Part shown: positions 24,893 through 32,824 of the stretch, piece by piece
How the letters are laid out: each line of letters begins with the position of its first letter
Position numbering within the stretch: the stretch's first letter is position 1
Source: Pacificispira sp040217575
Lineage (GTDB): Bacteria; Pseudomonadota; Alphaproteobacteria; UBA8366; Aestuariispiraceae
Assembly: GCA_040217575.1 (NCBI GenBank)
Contig: JAVJPW010000006.1
Location: 744,001 to 808,000 of the forward strand
Length of the DNA stretch: 64,000 nucleotides
Direction: 5' to 3'
The notes under the pieces: generated by a model
What the model was told of the DNA's origin: nothing
The model's database searches: none
The model's input: the letters and a program-made list of their open reading frames with translations, nothing else
Translations under genes and position numbers: made by a program

Positions 24893-24946
24893 TTGATTAG
24901 AAAAAAACTATGTTACGAATAAATCTTTAATAATTTACCTAATCAA
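24893..24946. promoter_or_regulatory. Separated inverted repeat upstream of the flavin monooxygenase operon
   Basis: TTGATTAG (24893-24900) and CTAATCAA (24939-24946) are exact reverse complements flanking an AT-rich core with TTACGAATAAATC and TTTAATAATTTACC. They sit 64 to 117 bases before the ATG at 25010. This could be a pair of half-sites for a regulator such as the LysR protein encoded at the end of the operon. Confidence 0.35.
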
Positions 24947-25009
24947 CAGTGTTTCCTATCCTGTGGTTCTGTTGAATGGAACCGGGATTCGGGAAGCGAG
25001 GGTGTGACT

Positions 25010-26305
25010 ATGTCGGTCGAAAAAGTGGACGTGCTGGTCGTTGGCGCCGGACAGGCGGGTGTGGCGATGAGCGAACATCTGGGACGAAACGGCATCGACC
25101 ACTTGGTGCTGGAGCGCAGCCGGATTGCCGAACGCTGGCGGACCGAACGCTGGGATTCACTGGTCGCGAACGGGCCCGCTTGGCACGACCGCTTCCCCGG
25201 CATGACATTCGATGATGTTGATCCCGACGCCTTTCCGGGCAAGGAGCGTGTTGCCGCCTATTTCGAAGCCTATGCCCGCAAGATCAATGCGCCGATCCGC
25301 ACCGGGGTCAATGTTACGTCGGTACGCCGTCTGGAAGGCCGTGCCGGGTTCCGGGTGGAGACATCGGACGGCGTGATCGAGGCAACGCGGGTCGTCGCCG
25401 CGACCGGCCCGTTCCAGAAGCCGGTGACACCGCCAATCGTGCCGGACAGCGCCGGTATCTTTCAGATCCATTCCAGTGGTTACCGCAACCCGGATCAGTT
25501 GCCGGACGGTGCGATTCTGGTTGTCGGCGCGGGGTCGTCCGGCGGCCAGATTGCCGACGAACTGCAACGCGCCGGACGCCGGGTGTTCCTGTCGGTCGGG
25601 CCGCACGACCGACCGCCGCGCCGATACCGCGGGATCGACTATTGCTGGTGGCTGGGTGTGCTTGGCAAATGGGATATCCAGACACCGGCACCCGGAACCG
25701 AACATGTGACGATTTCCGTCAGCGGTGCACACGGCGGGGAAACGGTGGATTTCCGACGGCTGGCCGCGCGCGGCATGACCCTGGTCGGTCGGACGGAATC
25801 CTATGACGGCGGCAAACTGAATTTCGCGCCGGATCTGGCCGACAATATTGCCAGAGGCGACGCGAACTATCTGTCGGTGCTGGATGAAGCGGATGCCTAT
25901 GCCGCACGAAACGGTCTGGATCTTCCGGAAGAACCGGAAGCGCGTGTCATCGGTCCCGACCCTGATTGCGTGAAGAACGCGATCCGGTCCCTGGATCTGA
26001 AGGCGGAAGGGATCGGCGCAATCATCTGGGCGACCGGGTTTGCTTATGATTTCGGCTGGTTGCAGGTCGACGCCTTCGGGGATGATGGGAAGCCGAAGCA
26101 TGAACGCGGCGTCTCTTCCGAACCCGGGGTCTATTTTGTCGGTCTGCCCTGGCTTTCCCGGCGGGGGTCATCCTTCATATGGGGCGTTTGGCACGACGCG
26201 CGTTTCATCGCGGACCAGATTGCCATTCAGCACAGTTACATGTCCCATCACGAGGAAGCGAAGGCGCGGCTGAAGGACAGCGCGCACCGCGCCAAAGCGG
26301 GCTGA
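25010..26305 (+). CDS. Flavin-dependent monooxygenase / FAD-NAD(P) oxidoreductase
   Basis: From ATG 25010 (GAGGG seven bases upstream) the protein is 431 residues. The FAD site is VVGAGQAGVAMSEHL near residue 11, with ERWRTERWDSLVANGP characteristic of the YhhO/CzcO-like flavin monooxygenase group. A second nucleotide site, VVGAGSSGGQIADEL, lies near residue 170, and ATGFAYDFGWL and FVGLPWLSRRGSSF near the C-terminus. It should oxidise an amine, sulfide or ketone using NADPH and O2. Close linkage to a RidA gene favours a nitrogen compound giving an imine, which is inference. Confidence 0.85.
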   Translation: MSVEKVDVLVVGAGQAGVAMSEHLGRNGIDHLVLERSRIAERWRTERWDSLVANGPAWHDRFPGMTFDDVDPDAFPGKERVAAYFEAYARKINAPIRTGVNVTSVRRLEGRAGFRVETSDGVIEATRVVAATGPFQKPVTPPIVPDSAGIFQIHSSGYRNPDQLPDGAILVVGAGSSGGQIADELQRAGRRVFLSVGPHDRPPRRYRGIDYCWWLGVLGKWDIQTPAPGTEHVTISVSGAHGGETVDFRRLAARGMTLVGRTESYDGGKLNFAPDLADNIARGDANYLSVLDEADAYAARNGLDLPEEPEARVIGPDPDCVKNAIRSLDLKAEGIGAIIWATGFAYDFGWLQVDAFGDDGKPKHERGVSSEPGVYFVGLPWLSRRGSSFIWGVWHDARFIADQIAIQHSYMSHHEEAKARLKDSAHRAKAG

Positions 26306-26344
26306 ACCGACCCGGAACACGTCAATCGCAGGAAACAAACCAAA

Positions 26345-26767
26345 ATGGCCCATACCCGAATTCGCAAATTCAATACCAAGGATACCTATCCGGAACAGAA
26401 ATTGGATAACGACCTTTGTCAGTCCGTTGTCGCCAGGGGCACGATGGTCTTCGTGCGCGGCCAGATCGGTCAGAACCTGGACACGTCCGAATCGGTGGGC
26501 GTCGGCGACCCCGCCGCCCAGGCCCATCAGGCGATGCAGAATATCCGCATGTTGCTGGAAGAAAGCGGCAGCCGCCTGGACCATATTTGCCGGCTGGTGA
26601 TCTATCTGACCGATGTGCGCCACCGCGAAGCGGTCTATCGCGCCATCGGCGAATATACGAAGGGCGTATTTCCGGTGTCCACGGGCATTGTCGTGTCCGC
26701 TCTGGCCCGGCCCGAATGGCTGGTAGAGGTCGAAGCGACGGCCGTCATCCCGGATGAGGAGGCATGA
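26345..26767 (+). CDS. RidA-family enamine/imine deaminase
   Basis: A 140-residue YjgF/YER057c/UK114 protein. The arginine implicated in catalysis lies in the segment ICRLVIYLTDVRHREAVYRAIGEY, and VEVEATAVIP closes the fold. RidA proteins are trimers that hydrolyse reactive enamines and imines from PLP enzymes or amine oxidases to keto compounds and ammonia. Its stop overlaps the start of the PhyH gene (ATGA), and the flavin monooxygenase ends 39 bases before it. A function on the monooxygenase product is therefore likely. Confidence 0.85.
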   Translation: MAHTRIRKFNTKDTYPEQKLDNDLCQSVVARGTMVFVRGQIGQNLDTSESVGVGDPAAQAHQAMQNIRMLLEESGSRLDHICRLVIYLTDVRHREAVYRAIGEYTKGVFPVSTGIVVSALARPEWLVEVEATAVIPDEEA

Positions 26768-27639
26768 CCATGACAATTCTGACCCAGGAACAGAAGGACG
26801 CATTCCAACGTGACGGCGTCCTGACAGTAGAAGACGCGGTTGATGCGGACCTGCTGGCACGGCTGCGGGCGGATTTCGACGGATGGGTCGCGGAAAGTGC
26901 AAAACACAACGCACCCTACGGGAAAACAGTGGACGGGCGTCCCCGTTTCGACCTGCAGCCCGGTGATGACGGAAAGCCGGCGGCCTTGCGACGGGTTCAG
27001 GCACCGACCGAAATTTCCGACGCTTATTTCGAAGCCATGGCGAACAGCCGCATGACCGATATGGTCGCAGAACTGATCGGGCCGAACATCAAGCTGCACC
27101 ATACGAAGATCAATTCAAAGCAGCCGGGTGCGGCGACCATGGTGAAGTGGCACCAGGACTTTCCCTTCACGCCGCATTCGAACTCCGATCTGGTAACGGC
27201 GCTCTTGATGATTGATGAGGTAACGGAAGAAAACGGCCCGCTTGCGGTCGCGCCCGGCACGCACAAGGGGCCCATCCACAGCCTGTGGCAGAATGGCGTC
27301 TTCACCGGTGCGGTCGCCCCGGACATCGAAGCGGAAATGAAACGCAATGCACGCTTGTGTATGGGCAAGGCGGGTTCCGTGTGTCTGATGCACACCCGCC
27401 TGGCGCATGGGTCGGAACCGAACCTGTCGACCATGCCGCGTACGCTGTTCATCAGCGTCTATTCCGCCGGCGATGCCATGCCCTGTTCGCCCAACCCTGT
27501 GCCTACAAAACACATGGGGCTGTTCGTGCGGGGGGCGGACCCACGCCGGATCCGGGGGGAGGCTTACGACGTTGCCGTTCCGGAATATCCGAAAACGTCG
27601 TTCTTTGCCCAGCAGTCGGAGTTGGAGCGTACGGCATGA
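26764..27639 (+). CDS. Phytanoyl-CoA dioxygenase (PhyH)-family oxygenase
   Basis: The 291-residue protein has the PhyH jelly-roll with iron ligands H-x-D in KWHQDFPF, the distal histidine in RLAHGSEPN and a downstream arginine (PRTLFISVYSA) for 2-oxoglutarate. Such enzymes hydroxylate small molecules with Fe(II), O2 and 2-oxoglutarate. The gene overlaps RidA by four bases and the DUF1028 gene by four bases, so translation is coupled throughout. The substrate is not known; ectoine- or amino-acid-like compounds are commonly hydroxylated by this family. Confidence 0.85.
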   Translation: MTMTILTQEQKDAFQRDGVLTVEDAVDADLLARLRADFDGWVAESAKHNAPYGKTVDGRPRFDLQPGDDGKPAALRRVQAPTEISDAYFEAMANSRMTDMVAELIGPNIKLHHTKINSKQPGAATMVKWHQDFPFTPHSNSDLVTALLMIDEVTEENGPLAVAPGTHKGPIHSLWQNGVFTGAVAPDIEAEMKRNARLCMGKAGSVCLMHTRLAHGSEPNLSTMPRTLFISVYSAGDAMPCSPNPVPTKHMGLFVRGADPRRIRGEAYDVAVPEYPKTSFFAQQSELERTA

Positions 27640-28310
27640 CCTTTTCCATCGTCGCGCGCTGTGCCGAAACCGGTATGTTCGGGGTCGCGGTTTCCTCATC
27701 CTCCCCCGCGGTGGCGGCCCGGTGTGCGTATGCCAGGGCCGGCGTCGGTGCGGTGGCCAGCCAGAACATTACCGACCCGCGCTTGGGTGCGCGGGGCCTG
27801 GATCTTCTGTCGCAGGGTGCCAGTGCGGCGCAGACGGTGGACATCCTGCGGCAGACCGGGCCGCATATTGACTATCGTCAGGTTCTGGCGGTCGATTCGG
27901 CGGGCGGGACGGCCATCCATTCCGGCGGCAAGGTTCTGGGCACATGGGGGGAGGCACGGTCGGAAAACGTCGCGTGCGGCGGGAACCTTTTGGCGAATGA
28001 CGGTGTGCCGCAGGCCATGGTCGATGCGTTTCTATCAGCAGACGGCCCGCTGGGCGACAGGTTGATCGCCGTGATGCGCGCCGCGCTGGCTGCGGGGGGG
28101 GAGGCGGGACCGGTCCATTCCGCCGGTATGATGCTGGTCCGCGATGTGCCGTGGCCCGTTGCCGACTTGCGTGTCGACTGGAGCGAGGGTGACCCGATCG
28201 ACGATCTTGCCAACCTATGGGACCTGTATGCGCCGCAGTTGGACGATTATGTCCGACGGGCACTGGATCCCGATGCGGCGCCCAGCTATGGCGTGCCGGG
28301 CGACGAATAG
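27636..28310 (+). CDS. DUF1028 protein (Ntn-hydrolase-like)
   Basis: The 224-residue product begins MTFSIVARCAETGMFGVAVSSSSPAVAARC and has AGVGAVASQNITDP and GDPIDDLANLWDLY, the marks of DUF1028 (PF06267). The family is predicted to have an Ntn-hydrolase fold and is often seen with RidA and amidohydrolase genes in amino-acid or peptide breakdown clusters, but no activity is established to my knowledge. The frame can be extended upstream inside PhyH; the ATG at 27636, which overlaps the PhyH stop, is the credible start. Confidence 0.85.
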   Translation: MTFSIVARCAETGMFGVAVSSSSPAVAARCAYARAGVGAVASQNITDPRLGARGLDLLSQGASAAQTVDILRQTGPHIDYRQVLAVDSAGGTAIHSGGKVLGTWGEARSENVACGGNLLANDGVPQAMVDAFLSADGPLGDRLIAVMRAALAAGGEAGPVHSAGMMLVRDVPWPVADLRVDWSEGDPIDDLANLWDLYAPQLDDYVRRALDPDAAPSYGVPGDE

Positions 28311-28327
28311 GAACCGGGACATAACCC

Positions 28328-29251
28328 ATGGGCGCCCGCTATACCCTGCGTCAGCTAGAATATTTCGTGGCAGTCGGGGACGCAGGCAGCATCGCGGTGG
28401 CTGCGGGGCGGCTGAATATCTCCGCGCCATCCATTTCGTCCGCGATATCGCAATTGGAAGACGCACTGGGCGTCACCCTTTTCGTGCGCCAGCATGCACA
28501 GGGGCTGGCGCTTACGCCCGGTGGTCGGCGACTTTACAAGGCGGCGCGCGAACTACTGGAAGGGGCGGCGGCGCTTCACGGCATGGCGGGTGAGATATCC
28601 GACCAGATCAGCGGGCCATTGTCTGTCGGGTGTCTGGTGACGGTTGCCCCTTACTTCCTGCCGGAACTCAGAAAGGCCTTCCAGGACCGGTTCCCGGAAG
28701 CCGCCTTCCGTCAGGAGGAAGCGCATCAGGCCGACCTGTTTCGGATGATACGCGCGGCGGAAATCGACACGGCCTTCACCTATGATATGGAAATTCCGCA
28801 GGACATCGCGTTCGAACCGCTGGCGGACCTGCATCCCTATGCGCTGTTTGCGCCGGACCATCCGCTTGCCGGGCACGAGCGCGTGACGATGAAGGACCTG
28901 ACGGCGCATCCGCTTGTCCTGTTGGACCTGCCGATCAGCCGTGGCTATTTCCTGTCACTGTTTCAGGGGGTGGGGCTGAAGCCGCGTATTGCCGACAGGA
29001 CATCCCACCTGGGCATGGTACGGACGATGGTGGCGAACGGCTTCGGTTACGGCCTTTTGAACGTGCCTAGCGCGACGGACCGGGCGCCCGACGGGAAACC
29101 GCTGGTCTTCCGCCCGATTATGGATGACATCGCGCCACTGAAGGTCGGGTTGCTGACAATGCGGACGGAAAAGAAGCCCCGGATCCTGCGCGAATTCGAA
29201 GCGCTGTGCCGCGAACGCGTGCCGCCACTGGCACTTGGACCGGGGCGCTAG
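28328..29251 (+). CDS. LysR-family transcriptional regulator
   Basis: The 307-residue protein has the LysR winged helix (YTLRQLEYFVAVGDAGSIAVAA, ISAPSISSAISQLEDALGVTLF) and a periplasmic-binding-like effector domain starting with GPLSVGCLVTVAPYFLPEL. It lies 17 bases after the DUF1028 gene on the same strand, so it is probably transcribed with the monooxygenase operon and controls it. The effector is unknown. Confidence 0.9.
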   Translation: MGARYTLRQLEYFVAVGDAGSIAVAAGRLNISAPSISSAISQLEDALGVTLFVRQHAQGLALTPGGRRLYKAARELLEGAAALHGMAGEISDQISGPLSVGCLVTVAPYFLPELRKAFQDRFPEAAFRQEEAHQADLFRMIRAAEIDTAFTYDMEIPQDIAFEPLADLHPYALFAPDHPLAGHERVTMKDLTAHPLVLLDLPISRGYFLSLFQGVGLKPRIADRTSHLGMVRTMVANGFGYGLLNVPSATDRAPDGKPLVFRPIMDDIAPLKVGLLTMRTEKKPRILREFEALCRERVPPLALGPGR

Positions 29252-29261
29252 GATCGGGGCG

Positions 29262-30404
29262 CTAGGCCGAAATCCGGTCCAACAGCGCATCCAGCATGCG
29301 GTCGCATTTATCTATCTGCGCGCGGGAGATGAACTCGTCCGGCTTGTGGCCTTGCGCCATCGAACCCGGCCCACAGACGATCGCTGGGACGCCCAATACG
29401 GCGTCGAACAGACCTGCCTCGGTGCCGAACGCGACCTTGGTCGTGCTGTTGGCGCCGGTCAGCGATTTCATGAACTGGACGATTTCGGCGTCTGGCGGCG
29501 TGTCCAAGCCGGGATAGCGGTTTACCTCTTCGATACGGATGCCGCACCCGTCTGGATATTTACCCGAAATCGCCTTCGCCGCGTCGGTGATGCGTGCCAT
29601 CAGTTGGGACGGGTCGTCGACACGCAAATGCCGAATTTCGAAATCAACAGTGCATTCATTGGGGACGATGTTCAGCGCCGTGCCGCCGCGAATAACGCCC
29701 GCATGGACAGTGGAATAGGCGACATCATAGTCACCGTCCTTTGCGCCGTTTTCCGCCAGGTCCGCCTGGATCGTGGTCAGCGTCTGTATGAATTCGGCTG
29801 CGGGGTGGATGGCATTGACCCCCTGCGGGGCCAGTGCGGAATGTACCTCCCGCCCGGTTGAAATCGCGCGTGCAGCAACCTTGCCCTTGTGTCCTGTCGC
29901 GATTGCCAGTTCGGTCGGTTCACCCACAATACAGAATCCAGGACGGGTCGGGGCAGCGGCCAGCATATCGATCATCCGGCGCACGCCGACACAGCCGATT
30001 TCCTCGTCATATGACAATGCCAGATGCAGGGGCGTGGAGAGGTGCCTGCCTTTCGCTGCGATCATGGCGCGGATGGCACAGGCAACGAACCCTTTCATGT
30101 CTGCCGTACCGCGCCCGTAAAGGCGCCCGTCCTTGTCCATCATCCTGAAAGGGTCGACCGTCCAGGCCTGACCTTCGGTGGGGACGACATCGGTATGGCC
30201 CGACAGCATGATGCCGCCGTCCACGGTCGGCCCGACCGTGGCATAAAGGTTGGCATTCGCGCCGTTGTCACCTGGCACGATGGTGCTTTCGATCCCTGCA
30301 TCAAGCAGAAGGTCCCTGACATAGTCGATCAGGTCCCTGTTCGGTGTCCGACTGACCGTATTGAAACGGATCAGACGGTCCAGGATGTTGATGCTTTCCG
30401 GCAT
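29262..30404 (-). CDS. Acetylornithine deacetylase-like M20 metallohydrolase
   Basis: The 380-residue protein is an M20/ArgE-family hydrolase. The metal ligands are seen in SGHTDVVP, GRGTADMKGF, SYDEEIGCVG and GEPTEL, the dimerisation domain is in the middle, and the last ligand is near GPGSMAQGHKPDEF. It should remove an acyl group from an amino acid such as N-acetylornithine. Genomic placement between an oxidative operon and an amino-acid oxygenase suggests it serves that catabolic region, perhaps deacylating the transported substrate, as much as arginine synthesis. It converges on the LysR gene. Confidence 0.85.
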   Translation of the reverse strand: MPESINILDRLIRFNTVSRTPNRDLIDYVRDLLLDAGIESTIVPGDNGANANLYATVGPTVDGGIMLSGHTDVVPTEGQAWTVDPFRMMDKDGRLYGRGTADMKGFVACAIRAMIAAKGRHLSTPLHLALSYDEEIGCVGVRRMIDMLAAAPTRPGFCIVGEPTELAIATGHKGKVAARAISTGREVHSALAPQGVNAIHPAAEFIQTLTTIQADLAENGAKDGDYDVAYSTVHAGVIRGGTALNIVPNECTVDFEIRHLRVDDPSQLMARITDAAKAISGKYPDGCGIRIEEVNRYPGLDTPPDAEIVQFMKSLTGANSTTKVAFGTEAGLFDAVLGVPAIVCGPGSMAQGHKPDEFISRAQIDKCDRMLDALLDRISA

Positions 30405-30502
30405 GTCACAAATTTCGCGATATCATTGGGTATTGTCTGTCGCATGGAACTGCTGTTGAGATTTAGCAGGGATCGTTCCTGAATTGAAAGGGGATAGGCA
30501 TT

Positions 30503-31366
30503 ATGTCCGACGCACGCGCACCAGAGAATCTGGTCAATCTGGACCGCTATCCACTGACCGACCCGGAATCGGAACAGTACAAGGCCGAAGTCGCGCGCAT
30601 TCGCGCCGACCTTACGCGGGACGGATCCGCGTCCCTGCCGCAGTTTCTGACGCCCGATGGAATCGCGCTGATGGCGTTCGAGGCAGAGGCCCTGTCGCCT
30701 CTTGCCTATGGGGGGCCGACGGAAGTGTCGCCCTATTTCTTCAACTACGATATCGCTGCCGCCGATGACCCGGACCATCCGGTTCGGCGCAAGGGCCGAC
30801 GCGCGCTGGCACAGGTTGCCTATGATCTGATACCGCCGGAAAGTGCGCTTTATCGGCTCTATTATTGGGATGCGCTTCCCGCATTTCTGGCCGATGCACT
30901 GGAACTGCCGAAACTTTACCGCACCGAAGACCGTTATCAGGCACTGAACATTTCGGTGATGAGTCCTGGCGGATGCCAGCAATGGCATTTCGACCGCAGT
31001 GCTTTCGTAACCACGCTTCTGGTGCAGGCGGGTGAAGAAGGCGGACATTTCGAATATGTCCCCGGCCTGCGCGAAGACGCGGACGAACATTATGACGAAG
31101 TGCGTGCCATACTGGACGGTGATGAAAGCCGCGTGCGCCGAATCGTCATCGAACCCGGCATGCTGAATCTGTTCAAGGGACATTATTCCATGCATCGGGT
31201 GACGGAAGTGAAGGGCACGCGCCGCCGTTTGCAGACCATCCTGGGGTATTCCGCAACCGAAGGCGTCATCGGGTCGCTGAAGTCCAGTATCCTTCACTAC
31301 GGGCCGCGGGTCGCGATCAAGGAAGGCGTTTCCCCGGAAGAAATGCGCGAACTGGTCGGCGCATAG
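30503..31366 (+). CDS. BesD/HalD-like Fe(II)/2-oxoglutarate oxygenase
   Basis: The 287-residue protein resembles the BesD/HalD family that acts on free amino acids (IRADLTRDGSASLPQFLTPDG near the start and SPYFFNYDIA later). The iron site reads WHFDRSAF, with an aspartate in the H-x-D triad; halogenases of this family carry glycine there, so this should be a hydroxylase. The distal histidine is in HYSMHRVTEV, followed by TRRRLQTILGYS for 2-oxoglutarate. Divergent from the ArgE-like gene and followed by a TRAP transporter. The substrate is unknown. Confidence 0.75.
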   Translation: MSDARAPENLVNLDRYPLTDPESEQYKAEVARIRADLTRDGSASLPQFLTPDGIALMAFEAEALSPLAYGGPTEVSPYFFNYDIAAADDPDHPVRRKGRRALAQVAYDLIPPESALYRLYYWDALPAFLADALELPKLYRTEDRYQALNISVMSPGGCQQWHFDRSAFVTTLLVQAGEEGGHFEYVPGLREDADEHYDEVRAILDGDESRVRRIVIEPGMLNLFKGHYSMHRVTEVKGTRRRLQTILGYSATEGVIGSLKSSILHYGPRVAIKEGVSPEEMRELVGA

Positions 31367-31493
31367 GCACCGGAATTGGGTGCAGTCGTACCGCCATTGC
31401 GTGCGCGATAACGGCGGATTGCAAATTGGAATTATCAGAAAAAATCATGTGACTTTTTCATCTGTTGAACTACCTTTCACACAGTGGAAAAAT

Positions 31494-31506
31494 TTGGTAT
31501 GACCAA
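31494..31506. promoter_or_regulatory. Candidate FadR/GntR-type operator before the TRAP genes
   Basis: TTGGT ATG ACCAA is a perfect 13-base inverted repeat flanked by A/T, the form of operators for FCD-domain GntR regulators of sugar-acid and carboxylate uptake. It lies 83 bases before the dctP ATG. A second perfect palindrome, ACCACGTGGT, lies at 31561-31570. No GntR gene is in the window. Confidence 0.5.
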
Positions 31507-31588
31507 TTTCGGTTCCGGCAGTCAGGTTCGCCGGGCGCATAACAAGAAAAACCACCATCAACCACGTGGTAAAATGGGAGAGAAATCC

Positions 31589-32689
31589 ATGAAAGATATC
31601 ACCACAAGTCGTCGTGGCGCTTTGGGCGCGATTGCAGCCGCTGGCGCGGCCGGGCTTGCCGCACCGGCAATCGCCACGGCCGACGGCCACACAACCACCT
31701 GGAAGATCCAGACGTCCTGGCCGGGTGGCGCGGGGCTTCAGATCTTCAAGGACTGGTGTGCGACCATCGTTGAAAAGACGGGCGGCGAACTGGCGTTCGA
31801 ACCGTTCGGCGCCAACGACGTGGTCGGCGATTTCCAACTCTATGACGCGGTGAAAAACGGCGTTCTGGACGCGGTGAACCCGTTCACGATCTATGCGCAG
31901 GGGATCATCCCGGCGGCATCCTTCCTGTCGTCCTATCCGCTGGGTCTTCGCAACCCGCATGAATGGGATGTCTTCTATTACTCCCTGGGCGGCGTGGAAA
32001 TCGCCCGTGAGTTGTACGCGGCGCAGGGCATGCATTATGTCGGTCCGGTTCACCACGGCCCGAACATCATCCACTCCAAGGTGCCGATTCGGTCCATCGA
32101 CGATTTCCGTGGTCGCAAGATGCGTCTTCCGGGCGGGATGGTCGCCGAAGTCTTCACCGAGATCGGGGCGGAAACGACGGTTCTGCCGGGGTCGGAAATC
32201 TTCCCGGCGCTGGAACGCGGTACGATCGACGTTGCCGACTATGTCGGACCGGCGGTCAACTATGCCCTCGGCTTCAGCCAGGTGACCAGCTACATCTCCA
32301 TGGGTCCTCCGGGCTTCATGTCGCTGTATCAGCCGGTCGACTTGATGGACATCACGGTTTCGCAGTCTTCGTGGGACGCGCTGTCACCGCAGATGCAGCA
32401 GTTCGTCGAAATGGAAACGCACGTCTATTCCGACATGCACCATGCCGCGATCCAGGCGGCCGACCAGGAAGCCTGGGCCAAGTTCGAAGCGGACGGTACA
32501 GAGGTTACGCGCCTCAGCCAGGACGATGTCGAGCTTCTGACGGAAGTCGCTGTCCCGATCTGGTTCAAATATGCCAACCGCGACCCGAACGCGGCACGCG
32601 TGTTCAAGATCCAGCTGGACTACATGATGTCCGGTTCGCTGGGTTACGTGACGCCGGACCAGATCGCAGGTCTGGAACTGGATCTCTGA
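31589..32689 (+). CDS. dctP: TRAP transporter substrate-binding protein
   Basis: The 366-residue product carries a twin-arginine signal (TTSRRGALGAIAAAG, then APAIATADG) and a DctP solute-binding fold (WPGGAGLQIFKDWCATIVEKTGG, PGGMVAEVFTEIGAETTVLPGSE). The pattern resembles the 2-oxo-acid/TakP-like subgroup, so it likely binds a carboxylate or amino-acid-derived acid in the periplasm. A longer frame to 31484 exists, but ATG 31589 with GGGAGAG upstream and the proper Tat signal is preferred. The two permease genes follow after a strong hairpin. Confidence 0.9.
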   Translation: MKDITTSRRGALGAIAAAGAAGLAAPAIATADGHTTTWKIQTSWPGGAGLQIFKDWCATIVEKTGGELAFEPFGANDVVGDFQLYDAVKNGVLDAVNPFTIYAQGIIPAASFLSSYPLGLRNPHEWDVFYYSLGGVEIARELYAAQGMHYVGPVHHGPNIIHSKVPIRSIDDFRGRKMRLPGGMVAEVFTEIGAETTVLPGSEIFPALERGTIDVADYVGPAVNYALGFSQVTSYISMGPPGFMSLYQPVDLMDITVSQSSWDALSPQMQQFVEMETHVYSDMHHAAIQAADQEAWAKFEADGTEVTRLSQDDVELLTEVAVPIWFKYANRDPNAARVFKIQLDYMMSGSLGYVTPDQIAGLELDL

Positions 32690-32713
32690 TCCGACAAGTA
32701 ACGGTACCGGCTG

Positions 32714-32743
32714 GGCCCGTGGGGAGAGACTTTCCCACGGGCC
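32714..32743 (+). terminator. Intercistronic hairpin after dctP
   Basis: GGCCCGTGGG (32714-32723) and CCCACGGGCC (32734-32743) pair perfectly around ten bases, with TTTCCC after. In binding-protein-dependent transporters such hairpins commonly cause partial termination or protect the upstream mRNA, so the binding protein is made in excess. Confidence 0.7.
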
Positions 32744-32824
32744 TTTCCCGGTGCATGGTTTTTCACGACGAACGGTTCAATCCGTTCAGCCACATAACAG
32801 GTCTTTAAAAGTCGGTTCCGCCCC

